Shown: positions 31,432 through 45,168, counted from the stretch's first letter. The stretch is 64,000 nucleotides of DNA from Cladophialophora immunda (GCF_000835495.1 NW_015622545.1:3364777-3428776), one strand, 5' to 3'. Notes: generated by a model not told the origin, from the sequence alone. Translations and numbers: made by a program.

Positions 31432-33498
31432 CTAGCTCATCGTGCGAAGCTGCGCGTTGTCGCACGCTTCTTGCCAAAACATTCGGCCTAGACCCTCACA
31501 TTCGGTACCGTCAAACCAGAGGTATCGGAAGCAGATGTCTTTCACTACCGTCCACAACACACCTGACTCTCCTTGCGTGCCGTCCTCGCTGGACGGACTC
31601 GAATTGTAGCTCGAATGCCTGCTCCTGCTCCTGCTCCTTGAGTCCATGAGTGCCAGGCTGGGAATCTTCGTCCTGGCTTGCCTAATCATCTCCGCGAACC
31701 ACGGCCTCAGACTTGTGTCCTTTGCAACGATCCCTCCCAGGACCGTACTCCAAAGCAACAGTCTCGAATGCGTGGTCCAGAGTTCCAGCACAGTGCAGTC
31801 ATCTAGCGCCAGCATGAGTTCCCGCGTCAGTTTACCATGGATAGCTGCGACGCTGGGCACAGGGAAGAGCACTAGGAGTGTATATGCCATTGTCGATAGG
31901 CGGACAAGATCGTATAATGAGTGTAAGGGGGAACTGTGGGTCATGATGCTCGAGCTGCCGCCGTCATGCATTTGTGCAGCACCATGGCGAAGGTATGGAA
32001 GTGGGAGCGCCAGCGGGAGGGAGAGTAGGTCGTGCGTCATGAAGTTTCTGGCCCAGACTATCTGATCGAGGGACGGTGCTGAAGGGTGGCCGGATAGATA
32101 GGCGTCGAATCCGATAGTAATCAGGCGAGCGTTGTTGACAACCTGCAACAATGGAGCAAAGCCGACAATATCCCCAAAGTCTTGGAAACCACTCGTCAAA
32201 TTCTGGAGAGACGGGGCCAGACCGGTGGGAGTTTGAGGCCATGTCGACATGATCAAACTTGTTGGCGCCAACAGTGGGAAAGCAGGCACGCGCATGTCTT
32301 GGAAAGCATAGAAGATATCGGCCCTGTTTAGTGTCAACTTACTGTAAATCGTGAGGAGACGTTCGCAGGGAATGACATACAACGCAAGGGCATTCGCCAG
32401 TCCGGGCATTTTCACGGTGTGTAGGCCTCCTTTCTGATACACCAAATGACAGATAGCCTTCAAATGTGCCGCCTCCTTTTGCATGCGGCCATAATACTGA
32501 AAACTCTGGACCGATTGTAATGCGCTTAGATTTTCTTCCTGTGAAGGGGGATCTACTTGCTCGCCAGACCCATGAGCTGCTAGTGTGACGATGGCGAGAA
32601 GAAGCTCGTCAGAAGCCGGGCCTTGAAGCTCTTGAATTTCACGGTTCAGCTCCCTGATGGCTTGAGTCTTGTATGACAAACGTAACGTTCGGTTGCGACT
32701 GGGGGTGTCTGCTTCGCCCTGAAGATAGGCGTCATGGGTTGCGCCTCTAATCTAAAATTTAGCGTCCGAGAGATTTGTCGTCAAGCACAGAAGTGTCGCC
32801 TGACAGGGGGAATTGCTTACGCAAAAATGATTGACCAGAACGTGGCGGGAGAATGCATTGCACATGCCAACACGGCGGTTTTGATAGCTCCATCTGAGAG
32901 GATGTTTCTGGAGGGGCCGAGTATTCTCCATTGTTTCGAAGCAGCTGACGTTTGGTTAGGTGAAGTATTTGCAGTTTCCTGTGCAACGGGATAGTGCGCT
33001 AGACAAAGGGCGATGCCAGATGCCAGATTCGAGCGACCTGAAAGATTTAATGATGGGTCTTCAAATTTTCAAGAACAAAATTTCTGAGAAGCATTTGCTT
33101 TGGGAAGGTGTGCACGCCACAGGCTTACCATAGTCTAGAATGTCGAGCGCATACGAGGGTACCCCGCTAGGAACGGAAGCATTGAAGGGATCAAATATGC
33201 CAGTGCCGACATCAAACACAGCAAAAGTCCTGTTGCTGTCATCGTCGTTTGGGAAGGTCTTGTCTCGCAGCAACAGTGGTCGCGAAGAGGCATCAGGCTG
33301 AGGATCTTCGCTGGAGCTGCGTGCATCGCGGTTATGTATGGCGTTTATCTTAGCGAGACGCTCAAGCTTGGCTTTTCGGTGGTATTCGCGGGCAGCATGT
33401 TTCTGCTGAGAGATGGCAGGTTCACCCGAGGCCGGCTTTGGCGCTTTGGAATGAGGCCTATATGGCACGAAGAAGACGTTGGTGCGTCCAGCAGCCAT
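31432..33498 (-). CDS. Fungal-specific transcription factor-like protein without zinc cluster
   Basis: Three exons, 33498..33129, 32944..32821 and 32746..31432, give 602 residues. Introns are 184 and 74 nt. The first ends after a good branch-point word (cctaacc) and restores DILDYAASKQW; the second restores IIFAGATHDAYLQGEADTPS. The N-terminus is a short basic segment (QQKHAAREYHRKAKLERL) like that of the fungal_trans_2/DUF3468 regulators that lack the Zn2Cys6 motif; no CxxCx6C pattern is present. The middle has the family's helical block (KTAVLACAMHSPATFWS, KTQAIRELNREIQEL, ASDELLLAIVTLAAHGSGE). Many members are called transcription factors by homology only. It is the likely local regulator of the transporter-monooxygenase block, which is an inference from position. 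Confidence 0.82.
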
Positions 33499-34279
33499 AG
33501 TGTTGCCGACATTTGCAGATCAGGACAGTAAGATGACAGATTGACGTGAGGCAGAAACATCAACGAAGATCAGGCATGTCTTTAAGCAAGAAAGGCTCTC
33601 GCCAACCTCGCTTGAAGTAGACTCATCCAAAGATTCTTTAAAGCCAAATCGAAGCCGTTGAGCACCGGCACACGGAGCTACCATAGGCTGGATCGCCCTA
33701 GCATATTCGTGACGATTCAGCTCGAGGTTGGGATGCGTCATGCTGCAGGACCAAGCGAGGTCGGGCGAGGGTAATAGCTGCGTAGCTCATTGAATGGCCT
33801 GAAGCGGCTGAAGATAGGCATGGGCCAGGTCATCGTGGACGGCAAGGCCAGGTAGCGGACAGTGCGAGTTGGCGGGCATGGAGAGATGGACATGGGAGAG
33901 AGATGTGGAAGAGAGGCACCGAGAGACGCAGAGACGCAGAGACGCAGAGCTGTGATTCGGTGAAAAGAAATCCCGGCCCGCGCTGGGCTGAAAAGGCGGG
34001 GCTGAAGCACATCGCAGGCGGGCAGCCACAGCAGCCCAAAGTCCAATTACAAACACCTCGACATTAACGGGAGCCAGTCACGGTTTCCCAATTCTGCTGC
34101 CTTGAACGGTTTCCGTAATCGGACTGGCCCTGATTCTAGTCGACAAGGGAATAGTCTGGGACCGCGGACCAAGTCGTGACTGCGTCACTGCGACGGTGCC
34201 TTTTTGGTATTCTACCACGCAGCGCACTCCCATCGTCAACCCAAGGCCGGGCATTTGGCGGGCCAGACAAGCCAGCACC
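33499..34279. promoter_or_regulatory. Divergent promoter region with a short tandem repeat
   Basis: Lies between the transcription-factor-like gene and the thioredoxin-like gene. It contains about three copies of GAGACGCA at 33924-33949. No gene seen. Confidence 0.4.
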
Positions 34280-35301
34280 ATGTCCAACTTAGTCCATATC
34301 GAGTCGACCGACCAGTTCTCAGCCCTCCTCTCCTCCTCGAAGATCGTTGTTGCCGACTTCTACGCCGACTGGTGCGGGCCGTGCAGGCAAATCGCCCCGA
34401 TCTTTGAGCAACTGGCAGCGCAACTGTCTCGGCCAAACAAGATCACGTTCGCCAAGATCGACACCGACAAACAGCAGGACATTTCAAGGTCATATGGCAT
34501 CCGAGCCCTGCCCACCTTCGTGGTCTTCAAGAATGCGCAGGCGGTCAAATTCATTCAAGGTGCAGACCGAGAGGGGCTCTCCAACGCGGTGAAAGACTTG
34601 GCCAACGAGGCGAACAAACTGGAAACAGGAGAGGGCGCAGGGGACTCAAGCGGTGGCACGTGGCTGGGTGCAGAGCTACCAAGAGGATACGGCGATGTGA
34701 CTTCTCAGATTGATGTCTTGGGCATGGAACTGCTCAACTGGGATTCTGAGCATGGAAATGCACGAACGTTGATCGGCGGCAGCAAGCCCAAAGGTGAGAC
34801 CTTTTTGTCTCTTCTTTCTACACGTGCGCAGAGATATTCTAATGCACGACGACTTTAGGACAAGCAGAGGCCAAGGCAGATTGGGTCGAAAGCGACACGG
34901 ATGAACAACTCATGCTCTACCTCCCCTTCATGTCTACGCTGAAGATTCACTCGTTACACCTCACGTCCCTACCCGACAACACAGATGATGATGAATCCCC
35001 AAGCCGGCCGACGCAAGTCAAGATCTACACCAACAGACCTCGCATCCTTGGTTTCGACGAGGCCGACGATACGCAAGCGGCGCAAGAGATCACGCTGTCC
35101 GAGAAAGACTGGGATCCAAAGACCGGGACTGCCAAGATTGAACTGCGCATTGTCAAATTCCAAAATGTGTCCAGCCTGGTTTTATTCGTGGTGCAGAGTG
35201 AAGGCGACAACGAGAAGGTCCGGATTGATCGCATCAGGGTTATTGGTGAGACAGGAGAGAAGAGGGATGGGAAAATCGAGAAGATCGGAGCAGATGATTA
35301 A
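34280..35301 (+). CDS. Thioredoxin domain plus PITH domain protein (TXNL1-like)
   Basis: Two exons, 34280..34793 and 34859..35301, give 318 residues; the 65-nt intron joins GGSKPK to GQAEAKADWVESD. The N-terminal thioredoxin fold has the active site WCGPC in VVADFYADWCGPCRQIAP and the cis-proline region YGIRALPTFVVF. A linker leads to a PITH domain (VESDTDEQLMLYLPFMSTLKIHSLHL, then LVLFVVQSEGDNEKVRIDRIRVIG). This is the layout of TXNL1, a cytosolic oxidoreductase that in animals and fission yeast binds the 26S proteasome regulatory particle. Usual family length is about 290-330 residues. Confidence 0.94.
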
Positions 35302-38300
35302 GGGGCGGAGAGACACTGGAGCTCAGAGATGCTCCAGCATGCGACATGAGAGACGACCGCATTCAGGCTGGAGACAAAAGCGACTCATACATTGGGGGGC
35401 AAGCAACGCTGCAAACAAAAAAAGAGCATAGACCTTGGATGGAGTTTCCATTCATCTTTAGGTAGAAGATCAAGACTCGTGTCGCAGCCTTATGACTTTG
35501 TTGCTGCTGCAAACCAACATCCTCCATCCGTCTCTCAGACGCCTAGTTTAAATTCATCACATTCCTAGGATAGAAAGACGAGACTTGACTCAATCTTCTG
35601 TTCCTCTACTAACCCTGCTTACAAGGAGCATAGTATGTCCGACCCCACGCATACACAAGCGCAGGAACACTCAACGAGCCCAAACTCATCAGCCACTCAA
35701 ATGGGTTTCTTCATCAAACTCGTCAAGGAGATCGGTATTTGCAATTATGGTTTGATCTGAGCTGCCACTGACACTTGGACTCGTTATGGAGTATTGGAGA
35801 ACATGGGCCAAGCAACACAGGGGTAATTGATAGTGGCAGCGCTGCACGATATGTAGGAAAGAAAAGAGAAAAAAGCAAGACACACGAAAATCTCGACTTG
35901 AAGTTTTGATAAGAGCTAGCAGAACGTGACCTAGCCCGACTGAGACTAGTCGATATCAATGTCTTGGCGAAAAATGGACTGAAATTTCTTTGGCCTGGGA
36001 CGGACTCGTTGGATTTTGAACTTGTCATGGCTTGTGATGAACTACAACAGAAATTTATTGATAGGAAGAGAATGATTGTTTGCTCCTCCATCTGGACCTC
36101 GTCCGGGTGGCGGAAGTGACCATGATCTCAAATCTTGACTGATATTCTGAAGCCACACCTGATTTCTTCTGCCCAGCCACTTCGTGATGGTGGTGATTTG
36201 CTTTGCATTTTCTTTCCTCTTCCAGCAGCATAGGAGATTCTTGAGGGCACTGTTGCTCCAAGACATCCAGCGGAGTCCTCCGTGGGATGGGCTGTCGTGG
36301 ACAGTGCAGGGCAGAATGGCTTCAGCCGGACGAAGCCTCCGGGATATCACCCAGCCACCATGCCGTTCCCTTCCTCAGCACTGGCCCGGCGATTCTGTGC
36401 CAAGGGCAAGTTCCTGGATCCTGTGCGAGTGAATACCCGTACTCGCCACCAGTTTGTGGCAGGAGACTCATTCGGGTGATGTCGCGGCTCGAATGTGCAG
36501 CCCAGCCTCTGTCATTCCACGACGTATCGATGAGAGTGTAACCACTGTGATTAAGACTTGAGGCACATATGTATTTCTCAACTAACGGAATCTGGCACCT
36601 AGGCTCGATGACTGAACATCGCCGCCGGACCTCGCCATCGTTACATTGTGGTTGTGGGGTCTTGCGCCAGTCGTCCACACTCCAAGCGCACGGTCGACAT
36701 TGTCGCAAGGGCAAAAGGGGTCAACCTGAACGCACTTGGTTCACTTTTTGGGCCGATGTCGACGATCATTCTCAGTGCGTCATCACTGCTACTAAACCTC
36801 GGATCACTGGCTTTCCAGAGTCTTAACTACGGGGAACTAGGTATCAGGAATCCCATCCCGTGTTTTCGCAGACTTTTGCGGGTAACGTATAGGGGACCCT
36901 GAGTGTTTCAGCAAAGCTCCGCCGTGTCGATCCTGTAGTTCCTCGATACAAAGATTGTGGGAGAAGAGCTAGAGCTTGCGAGGCGGGCACGAAGGTGAGG
37001 TCGCGTGAGGGTATGCATCAGTTGCCTCCTCGTAATCCCCAAATGTACAGTAGAATCATACAGCCTTGCCGGTCGGTCAGTTGGATTCAACATATCTGCA
37101 AGTCCGCACACGGTGCGATTGCCCCTGGGTCATTGATGCCATTCTCATTGCTGATGAGCTCATCATCCATCGAGGACGTCATGATCCGGGAAGGAGCTGC
37201 TGTTAGGTGGACAATGCTTTTGACAGCCACAGCCCGACCCTCCGCGTCAAATGCACCCACGATCACTCAATGTCTAGCTTCCGAGCCTGCAAGCCGGCAG
37301 GGTGAAATCCTCGAGTCATCGGATCGACATGAAATGCTGCCCAAAGGGCAGAGCGAGCTCCAGGTTGCTTCGATCATCCTGATCTTCCGAGCCGCGCGAG
37401 TTTCAAGGGTTCGTGAGCGAGATCGCCAGGTTTGAGGGAGAACAAGAACCTCTGGCACTCTGCCGGCACGCACGTGGACGGGCAGGGTTGCCCTCTGGTT
37501 CATGTTTGATTGCTTTTCTGCACAGCCTCGTTTCCCCCCCCCCTTCTCTTCTCTTGTGTACTCGTAGTGAGTTTCTTTAGGCACTACTCGGATGGGGTCC
37601 ATGTTTGCCCACGAACCAAAGGTCCCAAAAAGCATCTTTTACCACCCATTTCTATTATCGGCAGCCTGAGAGCGCTGATCTCGCATGAACATGGTCCGGG
37701 GGTCGACTGTTACAGCCCTCGCCCTGGACATGTCGGACGCTTGATGTCAACCCTTTTCCGCATCGTAGGTTCCTGTCATATCTACCGAGCATTCTTCAAG
37801 ATAATCGAATGGTGGCGTCGTCCGATCGACGAGCTCTAGGACGAACTCGTCCATGAAATTCCCCGATCAACGCCAGCCTAGACGGGACGGAAAGGGCCCA
37901 TTGCTTTGGGATTTCCCACCTCTGATCTTTGACAGAAGGGATCCTGGTGGGTGGTCGGCCCCCGAAGTGCATGGCTGGTGAAATGCTACTACTGTGCAAA
38001 AAAGAGCTCGGCACTGTCTACCTCCTCTGCCCAGCGAGACAAGGACACATTAAGAGCATCTAAAAATTGGCAGAGGACTTGTCTGTCTCATGATTTTACT
38101 TGTAGTCTCACAAGGCCTAGCGAGATTTGCTCATTGTTCCAGAAAGTGCTCCTTCGAACTCGTACGGTGCTATTGAGCTCGAGCAATCCGACTATCCGGG
38201 CTGGAACGATTCTACGAGTCGTGGCAAGACGTCGAGGCCGGGTGAAGTTGACTTTCGGGCTTGACGTGAAAGCCGAAGAGAGGAGCAGGTCAAACATCCC

Positions 38301-41300
38301 GACACTGTTCGACCGTGGCCGGAGTAAGGCGGCTGGAGTCGTTGAAGAGGCGAAATTCCGACCAGCCAGAACCACGGCGAAGAGAGCGGCCACATCCATA
38401 TTCAACGGCAGCCACCGAACAGACCACGCCCATGGGATTCTGCAGTCAGGTGAAAAGAGACTGCCAGAGACGGAAAGGTGGTGATTGGGAACCCATTAAA
38501 CGAGACTAAGCTGGAGGCTCATTGCTCCCTTCCCCGACGCCATCATCGATAAGAAGATAGAGGAGTGGATATCCAATTTCCCCGGAAGCACTATGTCTTC
38601 CCTCCGCACAAAGTCTGGTGAGTGGTTTCCGCCACCCACAGTCGAGAGCGAAATCCCTGTGGCATCAGCAAACCGTCCATGATCCTGGTCTGCTGTATCC
38701 GAGAGAGGCCAATTCTCTAGGGTCGGCCGTACGGGCCGCTGAGTTGATCCAGCACCAAATTTGGAGGATTCTTCAAGCCATCCCAGCTTAGCGTTCAGAT
38801 AACGAATCGAGCTTAGAAGCGACCAAGAACGTGGTAGAATTAGTTTTGGTGCAAAAAAGGAAAGAAGAAGAAAAATTTCGCCCATCCGAAGAAAACATGA
38901 AACAGTCAGGGCATGGGAGGTTACAACGACAGAGACGTGTTGGGGGGAGAAGGATCGAGCCGGCATAGGAGTGATGAGCACATGGCATTGCCGTATCGCC
39001 TCGAATCTGAAACGCGAGCTGCAGCTGCTTGGGCGAACAGCAGAGAAGGGATCTGACATTGATGGGCAGAGAGGCAAAAAAGAGTCTTGGTACCTGCATG
39101 AAGTCGAGAGCTGCCATTGGGCACCGGAGAAAAGTCGAGCACATCGTGCATGAAAAGGTGCCAATGTTCCTGCGTTAGGGCCCTGCGCGCTGCGGGTCCT
39201 CGCAGTGCTTCTGGCGGCATTCGCGGGCTGATAGCGGGCATCGTTGGGCAAAGATAGGCGTCGACTTGCCACGCTCTGGTTCTGGCTCTGTGGCTCTGGT
39301 GCGGCCCAAGACCACGGTCCTCAGTGGAATCGAATCAGCGGCGAGCGTTCTGGAAGGGCCCTAGGCCTCTTCAAGCACAAGATGGCAGGGCCACCAAAGA
39401 CGCGGACCACTACCCATCGAGGGACCCGCGCGCGCGAAGGACGGCGCCTGCAGCTTGGTGCCTGGGGCCGTCGGCTTGAGGCAGGGGCAAAAGCCCAAAG
39501 CTAGTTGTCCACAGTGGATGTGCCCGGGTCGCGGATGAGAGAAAAGGCCTCAGGGCCAACTGGGGTCCTGGGGCAGGTGGATGTGCTCGGGTACCTGAGG
39601 GAAGGTGATGGTTCCTGAGAGGAGACACCGTTGGGATCTACCCTCTCTAGCCCTCTGGATGTCCCTCCGTCCCCAAGCGATGGCTTGGGCTGAGCATATC
39701 CACCATTGGCCAGCCGTCGAGACCGTTTCCTTAGAGCACCAGCGGCATGGGGACAGAAACCAGTGCCGCTTTTTCCCACCCAGGGTTTCCTTCGGTCTCG
39801 AGCGACCGTGTTCAATTTAGAAGGTGCGTGGAAGCTGTGGTGGATGGCGACTGATAGCCAGGACAAGTGACATTGAGCCTTTTGCCACTGGAATGGCTGG
39901 GATAGCGGGAGTTGTTGCAAGGCCACGCAAGCAAGAAGCAGCAAAAACCCAGGCAAGATCAGACCCTGCACCCACCATTGGCTGACGGTGACCACAGAGG
40001 GAGAGACAGCAGGAAAGAGTTCTCCGGTCGCGGGAAGCATCCCCATACTTGTACAGAGACTTTTTGCTACTCCGTATATACTGCGTACCCGAAAAGCAGA
40101 TGAGAGAGTCAGAGCTGCCCTGCCTCCCCCAGCGAAAGAACAACTCTGTTCTCCACGGGCTGCCCGGTCCCAACTTCGCAGGGCTTTGACCCAGACATTG
40201 ACTAAAAAGAAATGCCTATCGATACGCGTCCGCTATGGAACGAAAAAGGTCACCCCACCGCGTAGTGGAAGCACCCAGTCGTGAATGCTCCACGCTTTTC
40301 CAGGCCTTTTGTTTCGGGCTCTTGAAACCCTTGGATCACTTTGCCATAGTACTGGGTTGTGGGTTCCACTGGTACTACATACTACGCACTACAGAGTCCC
40401 AGGGTCGTCATAATCTGTACGTAGACCACTAGCTATACTGCTGGTGGACCGTCGATGACTCGATGCAACAGAAGACGGAATATGGGTACGAATTGGAACG
40501 AGGGCAGCACTGGTCCTAGCAGTGCCCTCATACCACACCGGGTCGACAATAGAGGGTGGTGACGGGAGGTGCTCTTGGGTGAAGCCCACCCAAAACCTCG
40601 TCTCTGCAGCTGGAGGATATGAAACACCCCGTCACCTGTCTATACTCGCGGGAGTGGCGGGGAAAAGCAAGTTGTCTGATCCGGCAGGCGAATACCGGGC
40701 CCTTGTGGTGCTTGGGGGGGTTCTGTTTTCTCTTATGCAACATCCCATCATCATCATCAATGCTAACTTTGTGATGGCTGTTGGTAGCGAATGGCTCTCG
40801 TTTCTCCGATTACTTGAGACTTTTGGTGCGTGCATTTTTGCATGTGAATTCCATGCTTGGGAAACCAATCAAGCCATCGTGTATGCTCACCATTGCTCAG
40901 CCGGGTAACGCGAGGAGCAAACCCATCCGGAGAAGCAAACCATGCATGTAAAAGACGACTGTCCAGTGAGCCTTCTGATGAAGTGGAGGCACGCGCACAT
41001 TCTCACCACTTCCTTGGGCTTTCTCGTCAATGGCTGGAGAGAGGGGAAGAGAGTGTCGTACCTGCATATGTCGGAACGGCAGTGGCTCTCGCAGAGTCTG
41101 AGACATGCACGCCTCTTCTGCACAACCTTGACAACCTTCGCAGTATGTATTACGCTCTTCCGAAGAGACCACTTGCCACCACCATCCTTCCGATGGTGAT
41201 TCCCATCCCAGCCAAAGCCTAAACGCCCGAACAGGGAAAGGCAGGAAGCCAAGGTAGGGTGACGCCGTCACTGTCAGGTGTGCCTTGGGGACTGATGGCT

Positions 41301-43269
41301 ACGAATTTCCACCATCCAATCCAGGCGGCCAGGCAGATCACTTGTTTGCACCAGCATCGAATACCCAGCTTTGGGCGTTTACGAGAAAAACAGCCCCGAG
41401 TGATCTAACAGGGCTCAATAATTGTCCATGCTGACCGATCTAGAGGATTCCCATGGGGGTTTTGACTATGGGCAATATGGGCTTTTGTGAGGCCAGGTCC
41501 AAGAATAGGTCAGCCAGCGATTCGCTCCAGGGGACCGCGGACGCAGCTTATCACCCTCTGCCCTTCCACGTCACGCCCATGATTGGCGTTGACGGGCCAG
41601 CGACTCGCCCAGTCATGGACCGCGGCGGGCTGGAGCATCACACGCTCAGTCTTTCGGTACGGGCGATGTGCAGCACCTCAACACGTCCCCAATGGAACTC
41701 GAGGCGTTGATTCGAGCCCGATTCTACATTTTGGTGAACGACACCACCTATCCAGGCACGTCATTTGCCCACCACCATTTGGCTCGACCGTCTTCGGATA
41801 CATGTCGCAAGCGAATGATCTCACGTAGGTCATCTTTGGAATTGATCTTCCTAGGAGGATTTGTGTCGAGTACGAGTATGCTTTCTGGTGCCCCCGAGGG
41901 CTGTCGACCAAAGAAACACAGGTCGTAGATAATCCCGCCCAGATGGTATACTTCGTACGCTCTTTTCCACCACTCGCCAGGTCGAGTTGAAGCGCTGCTT
42001 TGTGATAGATGTGTGGTATTCCTCCAATGGGCGGGTCCAGGCCGTCATTCTGGTCATTTCCCTGCCTTCATAGGATGACTTGCAGAGGCAATAATCGAAT
42101 GTCTCGAACAAACCATCAACTCATGGTTGACCCAGTCAGACAGCGACCACGATGGCCACCTGAAAGGTCACTGTGCGTCATGGACAATGGGCCCCCTCGC
42201 CGAAAAAAGACGTGAGGTGGGATGCTAGGTGCGTGTGCTGAGCCAGAGTGCAATTTCCCATGCATACGGGTACTGCGTGATAGTCGTCTTCGGGCGCGGC
42301 GCTCAGCATAGCCCAGCCAACTGGACTTGGGGCGGGCTCTTCCTGCTGCCAGGCACACCACGCACCCCTCGAGCCCCGATTCCCAAGCAGGCGAAATCCA
42401 GGAACCAGGTCGCTGCTCTAAGGGTGCGGCTGGCTCGAGTGGACCATCTTAGTGGGTGATAGTCTTTGAGACGGACTGGGGGTTGGTGAGACCATGGCCT
42501 CCACCCTCCATCAAGTCAGTGACCAGGGTTCGAAGACGACGGTCCCGAACGCCAGTGCCCGGTCCTGCAACCCATCGACTATACTCCATCCAGCTGCATG
42601 GCCCAAGGCATTGGTGGCCGCCGGCCTCAAGAAACCCTCGGGGTATCCAGCGATCTCTTCTTATGGTTGCTCTTATCCTCTCGTCTCGCTCCCTCATATC
42701 GAGGACAAGTCGTTCATTTATCCCCCCCCACGATCTACACCTTCCTTTACTTCTGTTATATCCTCTCCTTTGACCAGGCCTTTCCGGATCCTTGTTCAAT
42801 ATACCTGTACAACACCCAGCTTGTACCTCTATTGAACAATATCCAGTCCTTCCTTTAACAAAGCCTGTACCAACATCCCACTGTACCATATCCTCTAATC
42901 CCTTGCCTGCCTTTTGACAGAGACCTGTCTCTTGCCCATCGACAGACGCAATCAGACTTGACCTGACGGTTACCAGCATATCCTGCATCTTTACATGTAC
43001 AGCCTAAGCTAGTGACCCCAGGAGACAGAAAGGGAACTCCCTGAGAGAGAAGACGACGACGACATAGCCATTCATTGGACACAACCTCATTTTCTTTGTA
43101 CCAACCTGTACTACAACATCAGCTCGAACCTGTTTTTTGCCATCAACAGCTTGTCATTTCTACTTCGAGGCTCCTGCCAGTGACAGCAAGCCGAGGAAAG
43201 AAAGAGAGAAAAAGAGGAACAGGAAAACAACTCTTTGTATTCCAGACCCCAGAAACAAGACCATTCGAA
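35302..43269. other. Gene-poor stretch of about 8 kb upstream of the Msn-like factor
   Basis: Many short open frames on both strands (largest at 38496..39272 and 39501..40046, minus) but none with recognisable family features or convincing splice partners. The last 600-700 bases (about 42600-43269) are T/C-rich then A-rich and probably the promoter core and 5' leader of the C2H2 gene. A TACTCCGTA word lies at 40068-40076. Non-coding RNAs or relic elements could be hidden here but are not supported by the bases alone. Confidence 0.45.
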
Positions 43270-45105
43270 ATGGAAGCACCATATCCAATGGCAACACCAC
43301 AGATCCAGTTCTACCAATACCGACCAGACTCGGACGCACGGCATAACGCTGTGTTCACCCCCATGCCAACAGAGCAGCCTGCATACAGCCCCATGGCTGG
43401 GTATCCTCATCACCCACAACAGCAGCAGCCCCAGCAGTATATGGTTCACCAGTACTGGCAAGGGCCTGCTCACTTTGCCCGAGGACACCCTCACGCCCAC
43501 TACGTGCCCCAGCAGGTTTTGACCCCGAGGGCCTCTCCACCATTGACGCTGGCTATGCCCATGGCGATGCCTAAGATGTTGCTCGACAGCAACGGCCATA
43601 TGGAGCATGGACACTTTCTCGAGAGCCGGCACTCTTCACCCCCGACTCCATGTCTCTCGGCCTGCCCCAGCACCGCCAGCAGCCCTCCGGCCAGCAGTGT
43701 GAACCAGACGCCCGTGCACGGCGCCGGGTACTTCAACTTGCCCATTGAAGCCTCCAAGGAGGAAATGCAGCCTCTCGCCTTTCTGGATGAGTGGGCGGAG
43801 AGCGGACGTAAGTACCATCCGGTTTCAAGGTGTGCTGAAACAGTTGATTAACGAGGACACGCAGAGGTGCACATTTTCCCGCATCCCGGTGATGCCAAGG
43901 CGGCCCTTGTGCCCAGCAACGGCGCCGACTCCTTTCACTCTGCCACTTCGACCTCCGCCAGCGCTATCAACCTGAGCAGCTGCCCATCACCCTCTTTGGC
44001 CCCTGCTTCACCTCAATCCCAAGTCTCGCCATCCGCCTATCCCGTGGCGGAATTTGTCAACCTGCGAGATTTGACCTCGACTTCCCTCGAGCCCGTCGTT
44101 TCTGGTCCCGTCCAGACTTTCCCTCCTTTGCCTACACTGTCTGCCGAAGACGACGAGCACAAATTCGCCCTCGGAAACCAAGCCTTCCCCATCACGCCCG
44201 AGCATGAAACTGCCGACCCTTTTACTCTCGTCGAGAACCCTTCGTTTGACACTTCGTTCTGCACCGAGTTCGACTCGGAGGACGAATTCAGCTTCGTCAA
44301 CTTCACCGACCCCGAGATTGCCTATAACGGTGACAAGAGGTTGAAGTTGTCGGTTGGTGAAGAGGAGGACTTCCTCAGCGTCCACAGTTTCGGCAGCTTT
44401 GATGAGGACGACCACGCCGCCCACGCCGGCCTGCTCTCTCCTCCTGCCTCGTCCTTCTCCGATTCAGGCTCCTGCTGCGCACCCAAGAAGAAGACCCAGC
44501 GCAAGATGAAGCGCACCAGCTCTACCGACAGTGATTTGGAGTTCCACAGTTTCACTCAGTCCGATGCCCACATCCACTGCCACGCCGATGGCCAAAGCAC
44601 CTCGGAGGATACTCCTCAGGAACAGCCCAGCACGAACGAGGACAACAGCGGCTCCGCTAACGCCGATGGTTCGACTCCGTCACAAGCTCCTGCTAACCGC
44701 CGTGGACGCAAGCAATCCTTGACCGAGGACCCCTCCAAGACATTCGTCTGCACTCTGTGCTCACGCCGCTTCCGCAGACAAGAGCACCTGAAGCGTCACT
44801 ACCGCTCCCTGCACACACAAGACAAGCCATTCGAGTGCAACGAGTGTGGCAAGAAGTTCTCCCGCTCTGACAACCTCGCCCAGCACGCCCGCACCCACGG
44901 TAGCGGTGCCATCGTGATGGGTGTTCTGGAGAACGGAGAGCTCCAGCCTCATCAACCGTACGATGAGGAAATGGGCCACGCTCTGTACGAGGCGGCTCAA
45001 CGAGCTGCCTTGGCTACATCGTCGAGCAGCAGTGGCTCCGAAACCTCGTCGTCCGGAGATAGCAAGCGTGCTCTCAAGAAGAGAAAGCGAGACGAATCCC
45101 TGTAA
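43270..45105 (+). CDS. msnA: C2H2 zinc-finger stress transcription factor, Msn2/Msn4 type
   Basis: Two exons, 43270..43807 and 43865..45105, give 592 residues; the 57-nt intron joins DEWAESGQ to [15 protein letters not shown]. Two C2H2 fingers lie near the C-terminus: [24 protein letters not shown] and [23 protein letters not shown], the adjacent pair that binds the stress element AGGGG in yeast Msn2/4. The N-terminus is rich in Gln/Pro/His, the middle in Ser and acidic residues ([14 protein letters not shown] segments), consistent with activation domains. A basic KKRKRDESL tail ends the protein. Homologues (MsnA, SebA) govern responses to osmotic, oxidative and other stress in Eurotiomycetes. 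The gene has very long flanking non-coding DNA on both sides. Confidence 0.92.
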
Positions 45106-45168
45106 ATATACCAGATGTGACCTCACGAATGACCCAAGAATCATCATGAAAATCCGAAATAACTCTTT

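Noticed and set aside
37951..38484. Plus-strand frame of 177 codons
   Set aside because: Basic, compositionally random peptide with open frames on the opposite strand too; no support.
38496..39272. Minus-strand frame of 258 codons
   Set aside because: It begins at GTG, has low-complexity Ser/Arg/Pro content, no family feature and no matching splice partner.
39501..40046. Minus-strand ATG frame of 181 codons with one hydrophobic stretch
   Set aside because: Weak codon bias and no recognisable domain; it lies in the long flank of the Msn-like gene and a chance frame is possible.
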